Shown one piece after another: positions 9,400-17,704 of a stretch of DNA of 64,000 nucleotides (its first letter is position 1; every line of letters starts with the position of its first letter). Source of the stretch: Sinorhizobium americanum (GTDB lineage: Bacteria; Pseudomonadota; Alphaproteobacteria; Rhizobiales; Rhizobiaceae); assembly GCF_001651855.1 (NCBI RefSeq), contig NZ_LNQC01000049.1:62001-126000 (forward strand), written 5' to 3'. The notes beneath the pieces are model-generated. The model saw nothing but the letters and a program-made list of their open reading frames with translations, was not told the origin of the DNA and did no database searches. Made by a program: the position numbers and the translations under genes.

Positions 9400-10404
9400 C
9401 TAAACTGCCACGGCCAACACCGCGCAGCAGTCGCCGGCCTTGATCAGTCCGGGAAAGTGGCGGGCAACCAGCATCCCGGCCATGTTGGCCTGAACTTCGA
9501 TCGGCTCGGCGCCGGTGCGCCCAATCGGATGGATCCGCGCGATAACGGAGCCGGATTCGACGGCCTCGCCGAGATCGACCAGGAACTCGACAAGCCCGCC
9601 ATCTTCGGCAAAGGCGAAACAATCATCGCTCGGCATGTCCAGCCACTGCGTCGGTTGGGCGTCGATCGCGCCCTTGATGATCCCGGCGTGGCGCAGCACA
9701 TTCATCGCGCCGCGTTTGGCAATCGCAGCGCTTTTCGCCGTCGCCGAACCGCCGCCCCCGAGTTCCGTAGTGATGAAGATCTTGCCCATCTCCTCGGCCG
9801 CCGTGTCGTACATGCCGACCGCATCGATCTCGAGCATCTTCATGGAAAACGGCGCTCCGAAGGCTCTGACAAAGTCGAAGGCGCTTGCTTCCTGCTCCTT
9901 GTCGTGAAGGATGTGGGCGGCGCAGAAGGGCAGGAAGTCGAGCGTCTTGCCCCCGGAATGGAAGTCGAGGACGATGTCTGCCAGCGGCAGAAGAACGCGC
10001 TGGAAATAATCGGCGATCTTCTCGGTCACCATACCGTCCGGCCGGCCCGGAAAGCTGCGGTTCATATTGCCCTTGTCGATCGGCGACGTCCGTGTCCCGC
10101 CGAGGAATGCCGGATAATTCATCGCCGGAACGATGATCACCCGCCCCTGAACCTCAGCGGCATCGAGCCTCCGGGCCAGATCGAAGAGCGCGATCGGCCC
10201 CTCATACTCGTCGCCGTGATTGCCGCCGGTGAAGAGGGCCGTCGGCCCTACCCCGTTCTTGACGACGGTGATCGGAATCATCACCGAACCCCAGGCGGAA
10301 TCGTCGCGACTATAGGGCAGGCGCAGGAAGCCGTGCTGGACGCCGTCCGCCTCGAAGTCGACCGTGGCGCTGATCGGCGACGGCCGCAAATGCTGCTCCC
10401 TCAT
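9400..10404 (-). CDS. eutE: N-alpha-acetyl-L-2,4-diaminobutyrate deacetylase (ectoine catabolism)
   Basis: A 334-residue zinc deacylase of the succinylglutamate desuccinylase/aspartoacylase (M14-like) family, equivalent to DoeB. GGNHGDEYEGP supplies a zinc-binding His and Glu, and LDFHSGG a further His. It removes the acetyl group from N-alpha-acetyl-diaminobutyrate released by EutD, giving L-2,4-diaminobutyrate. The ATG is only 4 nt after the eutD stop, so the two are translationally linked. It is the last gene of the minus-strand ehu-eut operon, and the next gene downstream (patatin) is separated by a palindromic repeat. The assignment rests on the family and on its position beside eutD. 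Confidence 0.92.
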   Translation of the reverse strand: MREQHLRPSPISATVDFEADGVQHGFLRLPYSRDDSAWGSVMIPITVVKNGVGPTALFTGGNHGDEYEGPIALFDLARRLDAAEVQGRVIIVPAMNYPAFLGGTRTSPIDKGNMNRSFPGRPDGMVTEKIADYFQRVLLPLADIVLDFHSGGKTLDFLPFCAAHILHDKEQEASAFDFVRAFGAPFSMKMLEIDAVGMYDTAAEEMGKIFITTELGGGGSATAKSAAIAKRGAMNVLRHAGIIKGAIDAQPTQWLDMPSDDCFAFAEDGGLVEFLVDLGEAVESGSVIARIHPIGRTGAEPIEVQANMAGMLVARHFPGLIKAGDCCAVLAVAV

Positions 10405-10408
10405 GTCC

Positions 10409-11590
10409 TCAGTCCTTGACCATCAGCTTGCGCGGCACGGAGGCGAGGCATTCGACGCCGCTCTCGGTGATCAGAATGCTCTCTGTCGTTTCGAAGCCCA
10501 TGTCCTCGAGCCATAGCCCGGTCATGAAATGGAAGGTCATGCCCGGCTTCAGCTCGGTCCTGTCGCCGGGACGCAGGCTCATCGTGCGCTCGCCCCAATC
10601 CGGCGGATAGGAGAGACCGATCGGGTAGCCGGTGCGGTTGTCCTTGACGATCCCGTATTTCTTCAAGACCGCGAAGAAGGCGTTGGCGATGTCCTCGCAG
10701 GTATTGCCGGGCTTCGCCACGGCGAGGCCGGCCTCCATGCCCTCGAGCGTCGCCTTTTCGGCATCCAGAAAGGCCTGGGTCGGCTTGCCCAAAAAGACTG
10801 TACGCGACAGCGGCAGGTGATAGCGGTTGTAGCAGCCGGCGATCTCGAAGAAGGTCCCCTCGCCCCGCTTCATCGGCCGGTCGTCCCAGGTGAGATGCGG
10901 AGCGGAAGCTTCGACGCCCGAGGGAAGCAGCGGCACGATTGCCGGGTAGTCGCCGCCGATCCCGTCGACGCCGCGCGTGCCGGCATCGTAAATCTCTGCG
11001 ACAAGATCGCATTTGCGCATGCCGACCTCGATCTTGTCGAAGATGCGCTGATGCATCGCCTCGACGATCCGGGCGGCGTTGCGCATGTATTTGATTTCCG
11101 TCTCGCTCTTGACGGCGCGCTGCCAGTTGACGAGCGCCGTCGCGTCGACGAAGCGGGCATTCGGCAGATGCTTCTGCAGCGAAGCGAAGGCTGCCGCCGA
11201 GAACCAGTAATTGTCCATCTCGACGCCGATCCGGAGCGACCCCCAGCCGCGATCGGCGAGGATGCCGGAGAGATGATCCATCGGGTGACGCTCGGTCGAC
11301 TGAACATAGTGGTCGGGATAGCCTATGATATTCCCGTGATTGAGATAGGCGGTGAGCTTGGCGCCATTGGCGTCCTGACCGCGGCCGAACCAGATCGGCT
11401 CGCCGGCAGGCGGCACGATCACCGCCTGGTGCACATAGAAAGACCAGCCGTCATAGCCGGTAAGCCAGGCCATGTTGGACGGGTCGCTGACGATTAGGAG
11501 CTCGATGCCCTTGGCTTCCATCGCCTGACGGGTCTTATCGAGGCGCGCTTCATATTCCCCAAGGGAGAATTTGAGGTTGGGTTGGGTCAT
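10409..11590 (-). CDS. eutD: Ectoine hydrolase (M24 peptidase-like)
   Basis: A 393-residue member of the pita-bread M24 (aminopeptidase P/creatinase) fold, equivalent to DoeA. An N-terminal creatinase-like domain carries LLIVSDPSNMAWLTGYDGWS and precedes the catalytic domain. Ectoine hydrolase opens the ectoine ring to N-acetyl-diaminobutyrate isomers. The ATG at 11590 (MTQPNLKFSLGEYE) is chosen because GAGGGAAGA lies just upstream; an upstream in-frame start at 11626 would overlap eutC. It is directly followed by eutE, its metabolic successor. Substitution of some M24 metal ligands is known in this enzyme group; I did not check each position. Confidence 0.92.
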   Translation of the reverse strand: MTQPNLKFSLGEYEARLDKTRQAMEAKGIELLIVSDPSNMAWLTGYDGWSFYVHQAVIVPPAGEPIWFGRGQDANGAKLTAYLNHGNIIGYPDHYVQSTERHPMDHLSGILADRGWGSLRIGVEMDNYWFSAAAFASLQKHLPNARFVDATALVNWQRAVKSETEIKYMRNAARIVEAMHQRIFDKIEVGMRKCDLVAEIYDAGTRGVDGIGGDYPAIVPLLPSGVEASAPHLTWDDRPMKRGEGTFFEIAGCYNRYHLPLSRTVFLGKPTQAFLDAEKATLEGMEAGLAVAKPGNTCEDIANAFFAVLKKYGIVKDNRTGYPIGLSYPPDWGERTMSLRPGDRTELKPGMTFHFMTGLWLEDMGFETTESILITESGVECLASVPRKLMVKD

Positions 11591-11622
11591 GGTTCTTCCC
11601 TCGTTTTCCGGACTTGCCGGCT

Positions 11623-12612
11623 TCAACTCTCGAAAGTGCTTCCGGCGTTTGCCGCGTTGGCGCGCGCGAAGGCGAGCGTAGCGATGGCGGTGTCCTGAAT
11701 GCCGGTTCCGGTCAGGTCGGCGATGGTGATCTCGTTGGCGCTCGTGCGTCCCGCCCTCAGACCGGCGATCACCTGGCCGAGCTCCGCGAACTCGGCATCC
11801 GGCCCCACCACGCCGGCGGCAATCGCGTGATGCAGTTCGCCGAGACGGCGCGTCTGCTTCAGGCTGTCGGCGACATAGGTGGCGCGGGCGATCGCCCGCG
11901 GATCGAGCTCGTTCTTGTGCTCCGCATCCGAGCCCATGACGGTGACATGCTGGCCCGGCTCAAGCCAGGCGGCCTCGAGGATCGGCTTCTCCGCCGGCGT
12001 GGTCGTAACGACGATATCGGCGTCCGCGACAGCTGCCTGCGGATCGATAGATGCTTTGACCGGAAAGCCGAGCTTTACGGTCAGCGCGGTCGCCGCCGCT
12101 TCGGCCTTGGCGGCATCGCGGGCCCAGAGCCGCGCCTCGCGGATCGGGCGGACGAGGGTCAGCGCTTCGAGCTGCAGCCTTGCTTGCATGCCGGCGCCGA
12201 AGATCGCAGCGACGGAAGAATTCTCCCGTGAGAGGTGCTTTGCCGCGACTGCGCCGGCCGCGGCCGTGCGCACATCGGTGAGATAGCCATTGTCGAGCAA
12301 CACGGCCTGCACGAGCCCGGTCTGGCTCGACAGCAGCACCATCATCCCATTGGTGCTCGGCAGGCCGATTTTTGGATTTTCGAAGAAGCCGGGGCTGATC
12401 TTGATGGCAAAACCGTCGAGACCGGGGACATAGGCCGTCTTGACGTCGACCTCGCCGCGATGCTCGGGAATGTCGAGCCTCAGGATCGGAGGCATCGCCA
12501 CGGCCCGGGTGGCGAGCGAATGGAAGGCATTCTCGACGCAGGCGACCGCCTCGCGATCGAGCACCACGATACGGCGTAGCTCCGCCTCGGTGAGAATCGT
12601 CATCCTGGTCAT
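11623..12612 (-). CDS. eutC: EutC, ornithine cyclodeaminase-like protein (hydroxyectoine utilisation)
   Basis: A 329-residue protein of the ornithine cyclodeaminase/mu-crystallin family. A nucleotide-binding segment around AAIFGAGMQARLQLEAL begins the Rossmann domain, and FEN and STNGMMVLL fall in the substrate half. In ectoine clusters the eutABC genes are thought to convert hydroxyectoine to ectoine, with EutC as the reductase-like or cyclodeaminase-like step. The ATG overlaps the eutB stop by 4 nt (ATGA), showing translational coupling. Ornithine metabolism is unlikely given the context. Confidence 0.9.
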   Translation of the reverse strand: MTRMTILTEAELRRIVVLDREAVACVENAFHSLATRAVAMPPILRLDIPEHRGEVDVKTAYVPGLDGFAIKISPGFFENPKIGLPSTNGMMVLLSSQTGLVQAVLLDNGYLTDVRTAAAGAVAAKHLSRENSSVAAIFGAGMQARLQLEALTLVRPIREARLWARDAAKAEAAATALTVKLGFPVKASIDPQAAVADADIVVTTTPAEKPILEAAWLEPGQHVTVMGSDAEHKNELDPRAIARATYVADSLKQTRRLGELHHAIAAGVVGPDAEFAELGQVIAGLRAGRTSANEITIADLTGTGIQDTAIATLAFARANAANAGSTFES

Positions 12613-13622
12613 GCGGCTGCCTCCTTGCGAAACGGATCCGTTTCACCGTTCATGACGCTGAGATGAAGACCCATGTGGACATTGCGGCCGGAGAGAATGA
12701 CCGCGATTGGACCGTCGATGTCGTTGATCTTGCCGGCGAGAAGCGCCGCGATCCCGACGGCGCCGGCGCCCTCGACGATTTCGCGCTCCTCGGCATAGGC
12801 GTGGCGCATGCCGGCGGCGATTTCGCCCTCCGTCAGGAGGATGATGTCGTCGAGGAGCTCCCGGCACATGCGGAACGTCACGCGATTGTCGAGCCCGATG
12901 CCGCCGCCGAGCGAATCCGCAAGGCTTGGCTGTTCCTCGACGAGCACGGGCTTGCCGGCGGCAAGGCTCGCCTGCATGGCAGCGCCGCGCTCCATCGTAA
13001 GTCCGATCACCCGCGTCGCCGGCCTGCGCGCCTTGACCGCCGCCGCCACCCCGGCCGCCAGGCCGCCGCCCGAAACCGGCACGAGCACGAGGGCGACGTC
13101 CGGCATCTGCTCGACGATTTCGAGGCCAAGGGTCCCCTGCCCTGCGACGACCGCCGGATGGTCGAAGGGCGGCACCATCACGAGACCTTTTTCCGCGACC
13201 AGCCGTTCGACCTCTTCCTGCGCCTCGTCCTGCGAGCTGCCGACAATCCGCACATCCGCGCCAAGACGCCGGATTTCGGAGACCTTGTTTTCCGGCACGA
13301 GGTGCGACATGCAGATTGTCGCCAGCGAGCCTTCCGCCCTTGCCGCATGGGCGAGCGCCCGGCCATGATTGCCGGTCGAGGCCGCAACGACACCGCGCGC
13401 CCGCTCCTCGTTGGAGAGTGAAAGCACCGCATTGGTGGCGCCGCGCAGTTTGAAGCTGCCGGTCGTCTGGTGATGCTCGAGCTTGAGGCCGACAGGCACG
13501 CCGCAGCGTTTACTGAGCGATGGCGAAGCAACCAGCGGCGTCGTCAGCACGCGTCCGGAAAAACGCCGCGCGGCCGCTTCGATATCCTCGATCGTCACGG
13601 GGAGAGACGCTTTCACGGCCAT
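12609..13622 (-). CDS. eutB: EutB, threonine dehydratase-like PLP enzyme (hydroxyectoine utilisation)
   Basis: A 337-residue fold-type II PLP enzyme close to threonine/serine dehydratases. The Schiff-base lysine is in SFKLRGATNAV, and the phosphate-cradle glycine loop is PVSGGGLAAGV. In the ectoine island it is believed to act on hydroxyectoine, with elimination of water, ahead of EutC. It overlaps eutA upstream by 10 nt and eutC downstream by 4 nt. An ATG at 13622 has AAGGGGGA almost touching it, so a GTG at 13616 with better spacing (7 nt) may be the real start. A biosynthetic threonine deaminase would usually carry a C-terminal ACT domain, which is absent. Confidence 0.9.
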   Translation of the reverse strand: MAVKASLPVTIEDIEAAARRFSGRVLTTPLVASPSLSKRCGVPVGLKLEHHQTTGSFKLRGATNAVLSLSNEERARGVVAASTGNHGRALAHAARAEGSLATICMSHLVPENKVSEIRRLGADVRIVGSSQDEAQEEVERLVAEKGLVMVPPFDHPAVVAGQGTLGLEIVEQMPDVALVLVPVSGGGLAAGVAAAVKARRPATRVIGLTMERGAAMQASLAAGKPVLVEEQPSLADSLGGGIGLDNRVTFRMCRELLDDIILLTEGEIAAGMRHAYAEEREIVEGAGAVGIAALLAGKINDIDGPIAVILSGRNVHMGLHLSVMNGETDPFRKEAAA

Positions 13623-14398
13623 TCCCCCTTAAGTGGCAGCGCCATCAGTCGTCCGAGCCGCGGACGTGCCTCCTGATCGCCGCAGAGGCGCAGGCAGGCC
13701 CAGGCGGTAGCGTAATTGCTGCTGACCACGGGCTTGCCGATCGCCGTCTCGATTTCCCCGATCACGCCGGCCGCGCGAACGGCCGTGCAGGAGATGAACA
13801 GTGCATCCGATTCCGGCGCCATGGCTTCCTTCGCAAAGGCGACGATCTCCTCGGGCGCGATCCGCGCCATCTCCCGGTCGTCGGAAAGCCCCAGGCAGGT
13901 GAAGCGGTCGATCTCGAAACCGAGTGCCGCAAAATAGTCCGCCATCGGCTGGCTGGTCTCGATCGTATAGGGAGTGAGGACGGAAATGCGCCTGGCGCCG
14001 AGCGTCCGCAGGCCTTCGACCGCCGCCGCGGTCGGCGTCACCACGGCAGCCCCGGGCTTGGCGGCCTCGATCGCTGCAGCGATCTCCTTGTCACCGATGA
14101 TGACGGATGCCGAAGTGCAGGAATACATCACGACGTCGAGCGTTTCGTCGGGCAGGATCAGGCCTGCCGCGGCCGTTAGCGACGGCTGCATCGCCCGCAG
14201 GTTCTCCGGCGTCACCGGATTGGCATAGGGAATGCGCGCGACATAGACGCCAATCCGATCCGAGGCCACCAGTCGGCGAAAGTCGACTTCCGTGGTGTGG
14301 TCGGTGGCAAGGATGACGAGACCGATGCGCTTTTCCAGCGGCCGGTCGTCGAGGCGCGGTGTGCGCGCTGCCAAAGAAAGAGCGACAGGCGTTTCCAT
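13613..14398 (-). CDS. eutA: EutA, Asp/Glu racemase-superfamily protein (hydroxyectoine utilisation)
   Basis: A 261-residue protein of the maleate isomerase/arylmalonate decarboxylase branch of the Asp/Glu racemase superfamily. The two catalytic cysteines fall in VMYSCTSASVIIG and LFISCTAVRAAG. It is assumed to act in converting hydroxyectoine to a form usable by EutD. Its ATG shares one base with the ehuD stop (TGATG), so it is translated right behind the permease. Its end overlaps eutB by 10 nt. The exact reaction is not established to my knowledge. Confidence 0.88.
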   Translation of the reverse strand: METPVALSLAARTPRLDDRPLEKRIGLVILATDHTTEVDFRRLVASDRIGVYVARIPYANPVTPENLRAMQPSLTAAAGLILPDETLDVVMYSCTSASVIIGDKEIAAAIEAAKPGAAVVTPTAAAVEGLRTLGARRISVLTPYTIETSQPMADYFAALGFEIDRFTCLGLSDDREMARIAPEEIVAFAKEAMAPESDALFISCTAVRAAGVIGEIETAIGKPVVSSNYATAWACLRLCGDQEARPRLGRLMALPLKGEWP

Positions 14399-15066
14399 CA
14401 GCGTTCATCCACCCGTGCGTAGCGCTCTTCCAGCCAGCGCAGGAAGAAGACCGAAATCAGGCTCATGATCAGGAAGAACACGCCGACCAGCGTCATCGGC
14501 TCGATATAGCGATAATTGCTGTTGGCGATGCTTTTCGCCTGGTTCATCAATTCCAACACCGTGATTGCCGAAAGCAGCGGCGTCTCCTTGAACATGGCGA
14601 TCAGGTAGTTGGCGAGCGCCGGGATCATCGGCGGGATCGCCTGCGGCAGGATCACGTGGACCCAGGTCTGCCGGGCCGTGAGGTTGGTCGCCTTGGCGGC
14701 TTCCCACTGGCCGCGCGCCACGTTCTCGATGCCGGCCCGGTAGACCTCGGCGGCGTAGGTGCCGTAATGGATGCCGAGGCCGATGACGCCGGCGAGCAGT
14801 GCCGGCAGACGGATGCCGATATCCGGCAGCACGTAGAAAATGAAATAGAGCTGCACGAGCAGTGGCGTTCCGCGGATGAACTCGACCGCGAAGCTCGTGG
14901 TGCGCGCGATCGGCGCCGGCGCCACCATGCGCAGGATCGCGAAGACGAGGCCGACGACGGCGGCGACCGCCGCGCCGAGGATGGTGGCGAGAATGGTGAT
15001 CTGCAGCCCCTCGATGAGCGTCGGCATAATCTGGCGGACGAATTCCCAATCCCATTCCATGATCAA
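14398..15066 (-). CDS. ehuD: Ectoine/hydroxyectoine ABC transporter permease EhuD
   Basis: A 222-residue inner-membrane permease of the polar amino acid ABC family (HisM/GlnP type). There are about five hydrophobic segments and the cytoplasmic EAA loop GQWEAAKATNLTARQTWVHV, which contacts the ATPase. FIRGTPLLVQLYF is the usual motif after the first helices. It overlaps ehuC by 4 nt and eutA by 1 nt. With EhuC it forms the membrane heterodimer for ectoine import. Confidence 0.93.
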   Translation of the reverse strand: MIMEWDWEFVRQIMPTLIEGLQITILATILGAAVAAVVGLVFAILRMVAPAPIARTTSFAVEFIRGTPLLVQLYFIFYVLPDIGIRLPALLAGVIGLGIHYGTYAAEVYRAGIENVARGQWEAAKATNLTARQTWVHVILPQAIPPMIPALANYLIAMFKETPLLSAITVLELMNQAKSIANSNYRYIEPMTLVGVFFLIMSLISVFFLRWLEERYARVDER

Positions 15067-15722
15067 GCCCTCACGCCGTCAAGGCCGCGGGTGACGCGTC
15101 GCTCCAACCAGCGCATGCCGAGCGATATCAGCCAGGCCATGACGAAATAGAGCACCAGGATCGTGGCGAAGGGGATCAGCGTGCTGCCGGTTTGCGCCCG
15201 CACCACCTGGGCCTGGAAGGTCATGTCGGTGAGCGATATCAGCGAGACGACCGCCGTCCCCTTGAGGAGTTCGATCGCATTGTTGCCGAAGGTCGGCAGC
15301 ATCAGCGGCAGCGCCTGCGGCAGGATGATGTGACGCATCGCCTGGTAGCGCGAAAGATTGAGCGCGATGCATGCCTCTCGCTGCTCGCGGCCGATCGCCT
15401 TCACCGCACCGCGCACCACTTCCGCGCCATAGGCGCCGACATTCAAGCCCAGTGCCAGTACGCCGACCTGCAGCGGCGTCAGGGTGATGCCGGCAAAGGG
15501 CAGCACGAAATAGACCCAGAAGAGCTGGACGAAGATCGAGGTGCCGCGGAAGAACTCGATATAGGTCGTGGCAAGCGCGCGCACCGCCATGAACCGGCTG
15601 ATGCGCCCGAGCCCCGCCGCAAAGGCGACCACGACGGCAAGCGCCGAGCCCATCAGGGTGAGCTGGACGGTCACCCAGGCGCCCTCAAAGATCAATCCGA
15701 TATAGCCGGACCAGTCGATCAT
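15063..15722 (-). CDS. ehuC: Ectoine/hydroxyectoine ABC transporter permease EhuC
   Basis: A 219-residue permease paralogous to EhuD. It carries FFRGTSIFVQLFWVYFVLPF after the second helix and an EAA loop beginning GREQREACIALNLSRYQAM. Five membrane helices are predicted. Its ATG lies 109 nt downstream of the ehuB stop, a gap wide enough for the stem-loop noted at 15774-15812, and its end overlaps ehuD by 4 nt. The ribosome-binding sequence (GGAAC) is weak, which would further lower permease expression relative to the binding protein. Confidence 0.93.
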   Translation of the reverse strand: MIDWSGYIGLIFEGAWVTVQLTLMGSALAVVVAFAAGLGRISRFMAVRALATTYIEFFRGTSIFVQLFWVYFVLPFAGITLTPLQVGVLALGLNVGAYGAEVVRGAVKAIGREQREACIALNLSRYQAMRHIILPQALPLMLPTFGNNAIELLKGTAVVSLISLTDMTFQAQVVRAQTGSTLIPFATILVLYFVMAWLISLGMRWLERRVTRGLDGVRA

Positions 15723-15773
15723 CGTTCAATTGTTCCAGTCAGATTGCGGGCTTGGTTCGACGCGGCCTTGCGT

Positions 15774-15812
15774 GCCGCCCTCCCCCCGGTGTCGCTCCGA
15801 TGGAAAGGCGGC
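15774..15812 (-). promoter_or_regulatory. Stem-loop candidate between ehuB and ehuC
   Basis: Complementary arms GCCGCC and GGCGGC, with a 27-nt interior that is itself partly paired, lie in the 109-nt gap between ehuB and ehuC. The position, 3' of a solute-binding-protein gene, matches the stronger stems at 49701 and 59291. It may limit readthrough into the permease genes or protect ehuB mRNA. It is the weakest of the three. Confidence 0.4.
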
Positions 15813-15830
15813 GGGAAGCCCAGCTCAGGC

Positions 15831-16682
15831 TTACTTGGCGGCGCAGAGTTTTTCGCGTGTCGTCGACATCGCAGCCTTGGCCGAGAAGCCATAAGGTTCG
15901 ATGATCTTGGCGAACTCGCCGGATTCCTTCATCTTGGCGAGCTCGACGTCGAAGGCATCGCGCAGCGCCTCGTCGCCCTTCCTGAAGGCGGCACCGTCGC
16001 AATAGACCGGTGCCCCTTCGACCGGAGCGACCACTTCGATATTCGGGTCGCTGGCCTTCGAGACGAGGTCGTTGATCGAAAGCACCGGCAGCGAATAGAC
16101 GTCGATGCGCCCGTCCTGCAGCATCTTCATGCCGCTCTGGCCGTCCGGCACGACGATGACGCGGTCGCGCGGCACGCCGGCTTCGAGCGCCAGCTTCTCC
16201 TCGGTGCCGCCGCCCGGCGCGCCGATCTTCGCATCCGGATTGTCGGCGATGTCCTTGTAGCTCTTCAACTTCAGCGGATTGCCCTTTTTCAGCGCAAACG
16301 CCTCGGCGTCGCAGAGGATCGGCTGCGAATAGGCGACCGCGGCACAGCGCTCCGGCTTCATGAAAAGCCCGGCGGTGATCGCGTCATGGCGGCCGGCCTG
16401 CAGGCCGGGGATCATGGCGCCATATTCGGAGATCGAGGCAACGATTTCCGGCACGCCAAGGCGCTTGAAGATCTCGCGGGCGACGTCCGGCGCAGCACCG
16501 GAAACCTTGCCATCGGCGCCAACGGCGGTAAAGGGCGGCTCGTTGGCGATGGCGACGCGCGCAAAGCCCTGCTCCTTCAGTTCCTCGAGCTTGTTTTCAT
16601 CCGCCGCGACGGGCGTCGTCACGGCAATTGCGATCAAGGCTGTCGCGCCTGCCGCCATTGCCATCAAAGCATTGAGTTTCAT
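15831..16682 (-). CDS. ehuB: Ectoine/hydroxyectoine-binding periplasmic protein EhuB
   Basis: A 283-residue solute-binding protein (family 3, HisJ/GlnH type). A signal peptide (MKLNALMAMAAGATALIAIA..., cleavage after PVAA) exports it to the periplasm. The mature protein has the two-lobe SBP core, with VAIANEPPFTAVGADGKVSG at the first ligand-facing loop, and cysteines in CAAVAY, LCDAEAF and YCDGAAF. The ATG at 16682 has GAGGAG at suitable spacing; an upstream in-frame TTG (16691) is unlikely. Ligand identity as ectoine comes from the operon, not from individually checked residues. Confidence 0.93.
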   Translation of the reverse strand: MKLNALMAMAAGATALIAIAVTTPVAADENKLEELKEQGFARVAIANEPPFTAVGADGKVSGAAPDVAREIFKRLGVPEIVASISEYGAMIPGLQAGRHDAITAGLFMKPERCAAVAYSQPILCDAEAFALKKGNPLKLKSYKDIADNPDAKIGAPGGGTEEKLALEAGVPRDRVIVVPDGQSGMKMLQDGRIDVYSLPVLSINDLVSKASDPNIEVVAPVEGAPVYCDGAAFRKGDEALRDAFDVELAKMKESGEFAKIIEPYGFSAKAAMSTTREKLCAAK

Positions 16683-16744
16683 CGTTCCCAACTCCTCTGT
16701 TGTTCTCTTCCCGTCGTTCCTTGAGGCAATGTCGGCCCGAGAGC

Positions 16745-17530
16745 TCAGACGCGGTGCCCTGCCGCTATGATCTTGCGCAGGAAGGTCTGCGTGCGTTCCT
16801 GTTTCGGGTGCCGGAAGATGTCTTCGGGCCTTCCCGCCTCGACGATCTTGCCGCGGTCGAAGAAAAGCACCCGATCGGCGAAGTCATGGGCGAAGCCCAT
16901 TTCGTGGGTGACGAGCAGCATCGTCATGTCCGTCTCGGCCGCCAGCTTGCGCATGACGTTCAGGACTTCCTCGACGAGCTCCGGGTCGAGCGCGGAGGTC
17001 ACCTCGTCGAAGAGCATGATCTTCGGTGACAGCGCCAACGCCCGGGCGATTGCGACACGCTGCTTCTGGCCGCCGGAAAGCTGTGCCGGCATGCTCTTCG
17101 CCTTGTCGGCGAGCCCGACCATGTCGAGAAGCTCCATCGCCCGCTTTTCCGCCGCGGCGCGCGGAACGCCCTTCGTCAGCATCGGCGCCAAAGTGACGTT
17201 GTCGAGCACGCATTTGTGGGGAAACAGGTTGAAGTGCTGAAAGACCATGCCGATCTTCTCGCGCATCTTGTGGAGATGCCGCTCGTCGGCCGGAACGAGG
17301 CTCCCCGCCTTCTTCATGTGATAGAGCTGATCGCCGTCGACCTGGACAAAGCCATCACTGATCGTCTCCAGCGTCATCAGGATGCGCAGAATTGTCGTCT
17401 TGCCAGAGCCGGACGGACCGATGAGGGCAAGCTTCTCGCCCGGCATCACCTCCATCGACAAACCGTCGAGCACGGTCAGCGGACCGTATCTCTTGACGAT
17501 GTTGTCGATGCGGATGATCGGCTCGGGCAT
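16745..17530 (-). CDS. ehuA: Ectoine/hydroxyectoine ABC transporter ATPase EhuA
   Basis: A 261-residue polar amino acid-type ABC ATPase. Walker A is GPSGSGKTT, the signature is LSGGQKQR, Walker B is IMLFDE and the switch His lies in LLVTHEMG. After the Walker B Glu the sequence is [10 protein letters not shown], where DEPTSALDPE is commoner. The ATG at 17530 ([13 protein letters not shown]) has GGGAGAG 8 nt upstream and is preferred over an extended start at 17590. It is the first gene of the transporter operon, 63 nt before ehuB. The repeats at 17637-17670, between it and enuR, are probable operators. Confidence 0.94.
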   Translation of the reverse strand: MPEPIIRIDNIVKRYGPLTVLDGLSMEVMPGEKLALIGPSGSGKTTILRILMTLETISDGFVQVDGDQLYHMKKAGSLVPADERHLHKMREKIGMVFQHFNLFPHKCVLDNVTLAPMLTKGVPRAAAEKRAMELLDMVGLADKAKSMPAQLSGGQKQRVAIARALALSPKIMLFDEVTSALDPELVEEVLNVMRKLAAETDMTMLLVTHEMGFAHDFADRVLFFDRGKIVEAGRPEDIFRHPKQERTQTFLRKIIAAGHRV

Positions 17531-17636
17531 TCGCGTCTCTCCCTGTGAGACTACGGAAGCGCATGGCATCTGCCCAAAACCGCTCAACACGTTTGGACGC
17601 CATGCGTTAATGTCCTAACGATGATCCGGTTCCAAA

Positions 17637-17670
17637 ATCATGTCAATGTGAATAATAATATCATGACAAT
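17637..17670. promoter_or_regulatory. Tandem EnuR operator candidates upstream of ehuA
   Basis: ATCATGTCAAT (17637-17647) and ATCATGACAAT (17660-17670) form a direct repeat with a 23-bp period in the AT-rich gap between enuR and ehuA. A third match, in reverse orientation, overlaps the enuR start (19083-19093). MocR-type regulators commonly bind direct repeats two helical turns apart, so these fit EnuR sites. No binding data are available here. Confidence 0.6.
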
Positions 17671-17704
17671 TATTCCGGCAGTACCCAACACTCGGGCATC
17701 CGGA

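Noticed and set aside
12609-13622. Biosynthetic threonine deaminase (IlvA)
   Set aside because: No ACT domain, and locked between eutA and eutC with overlaps; the ectoine context is decisive.
15192-16724. Plus-strand open frame opposite ehuB-ehuC
   Set aside because: Shadow of the ABC transporter genes; composition is not protein-like.
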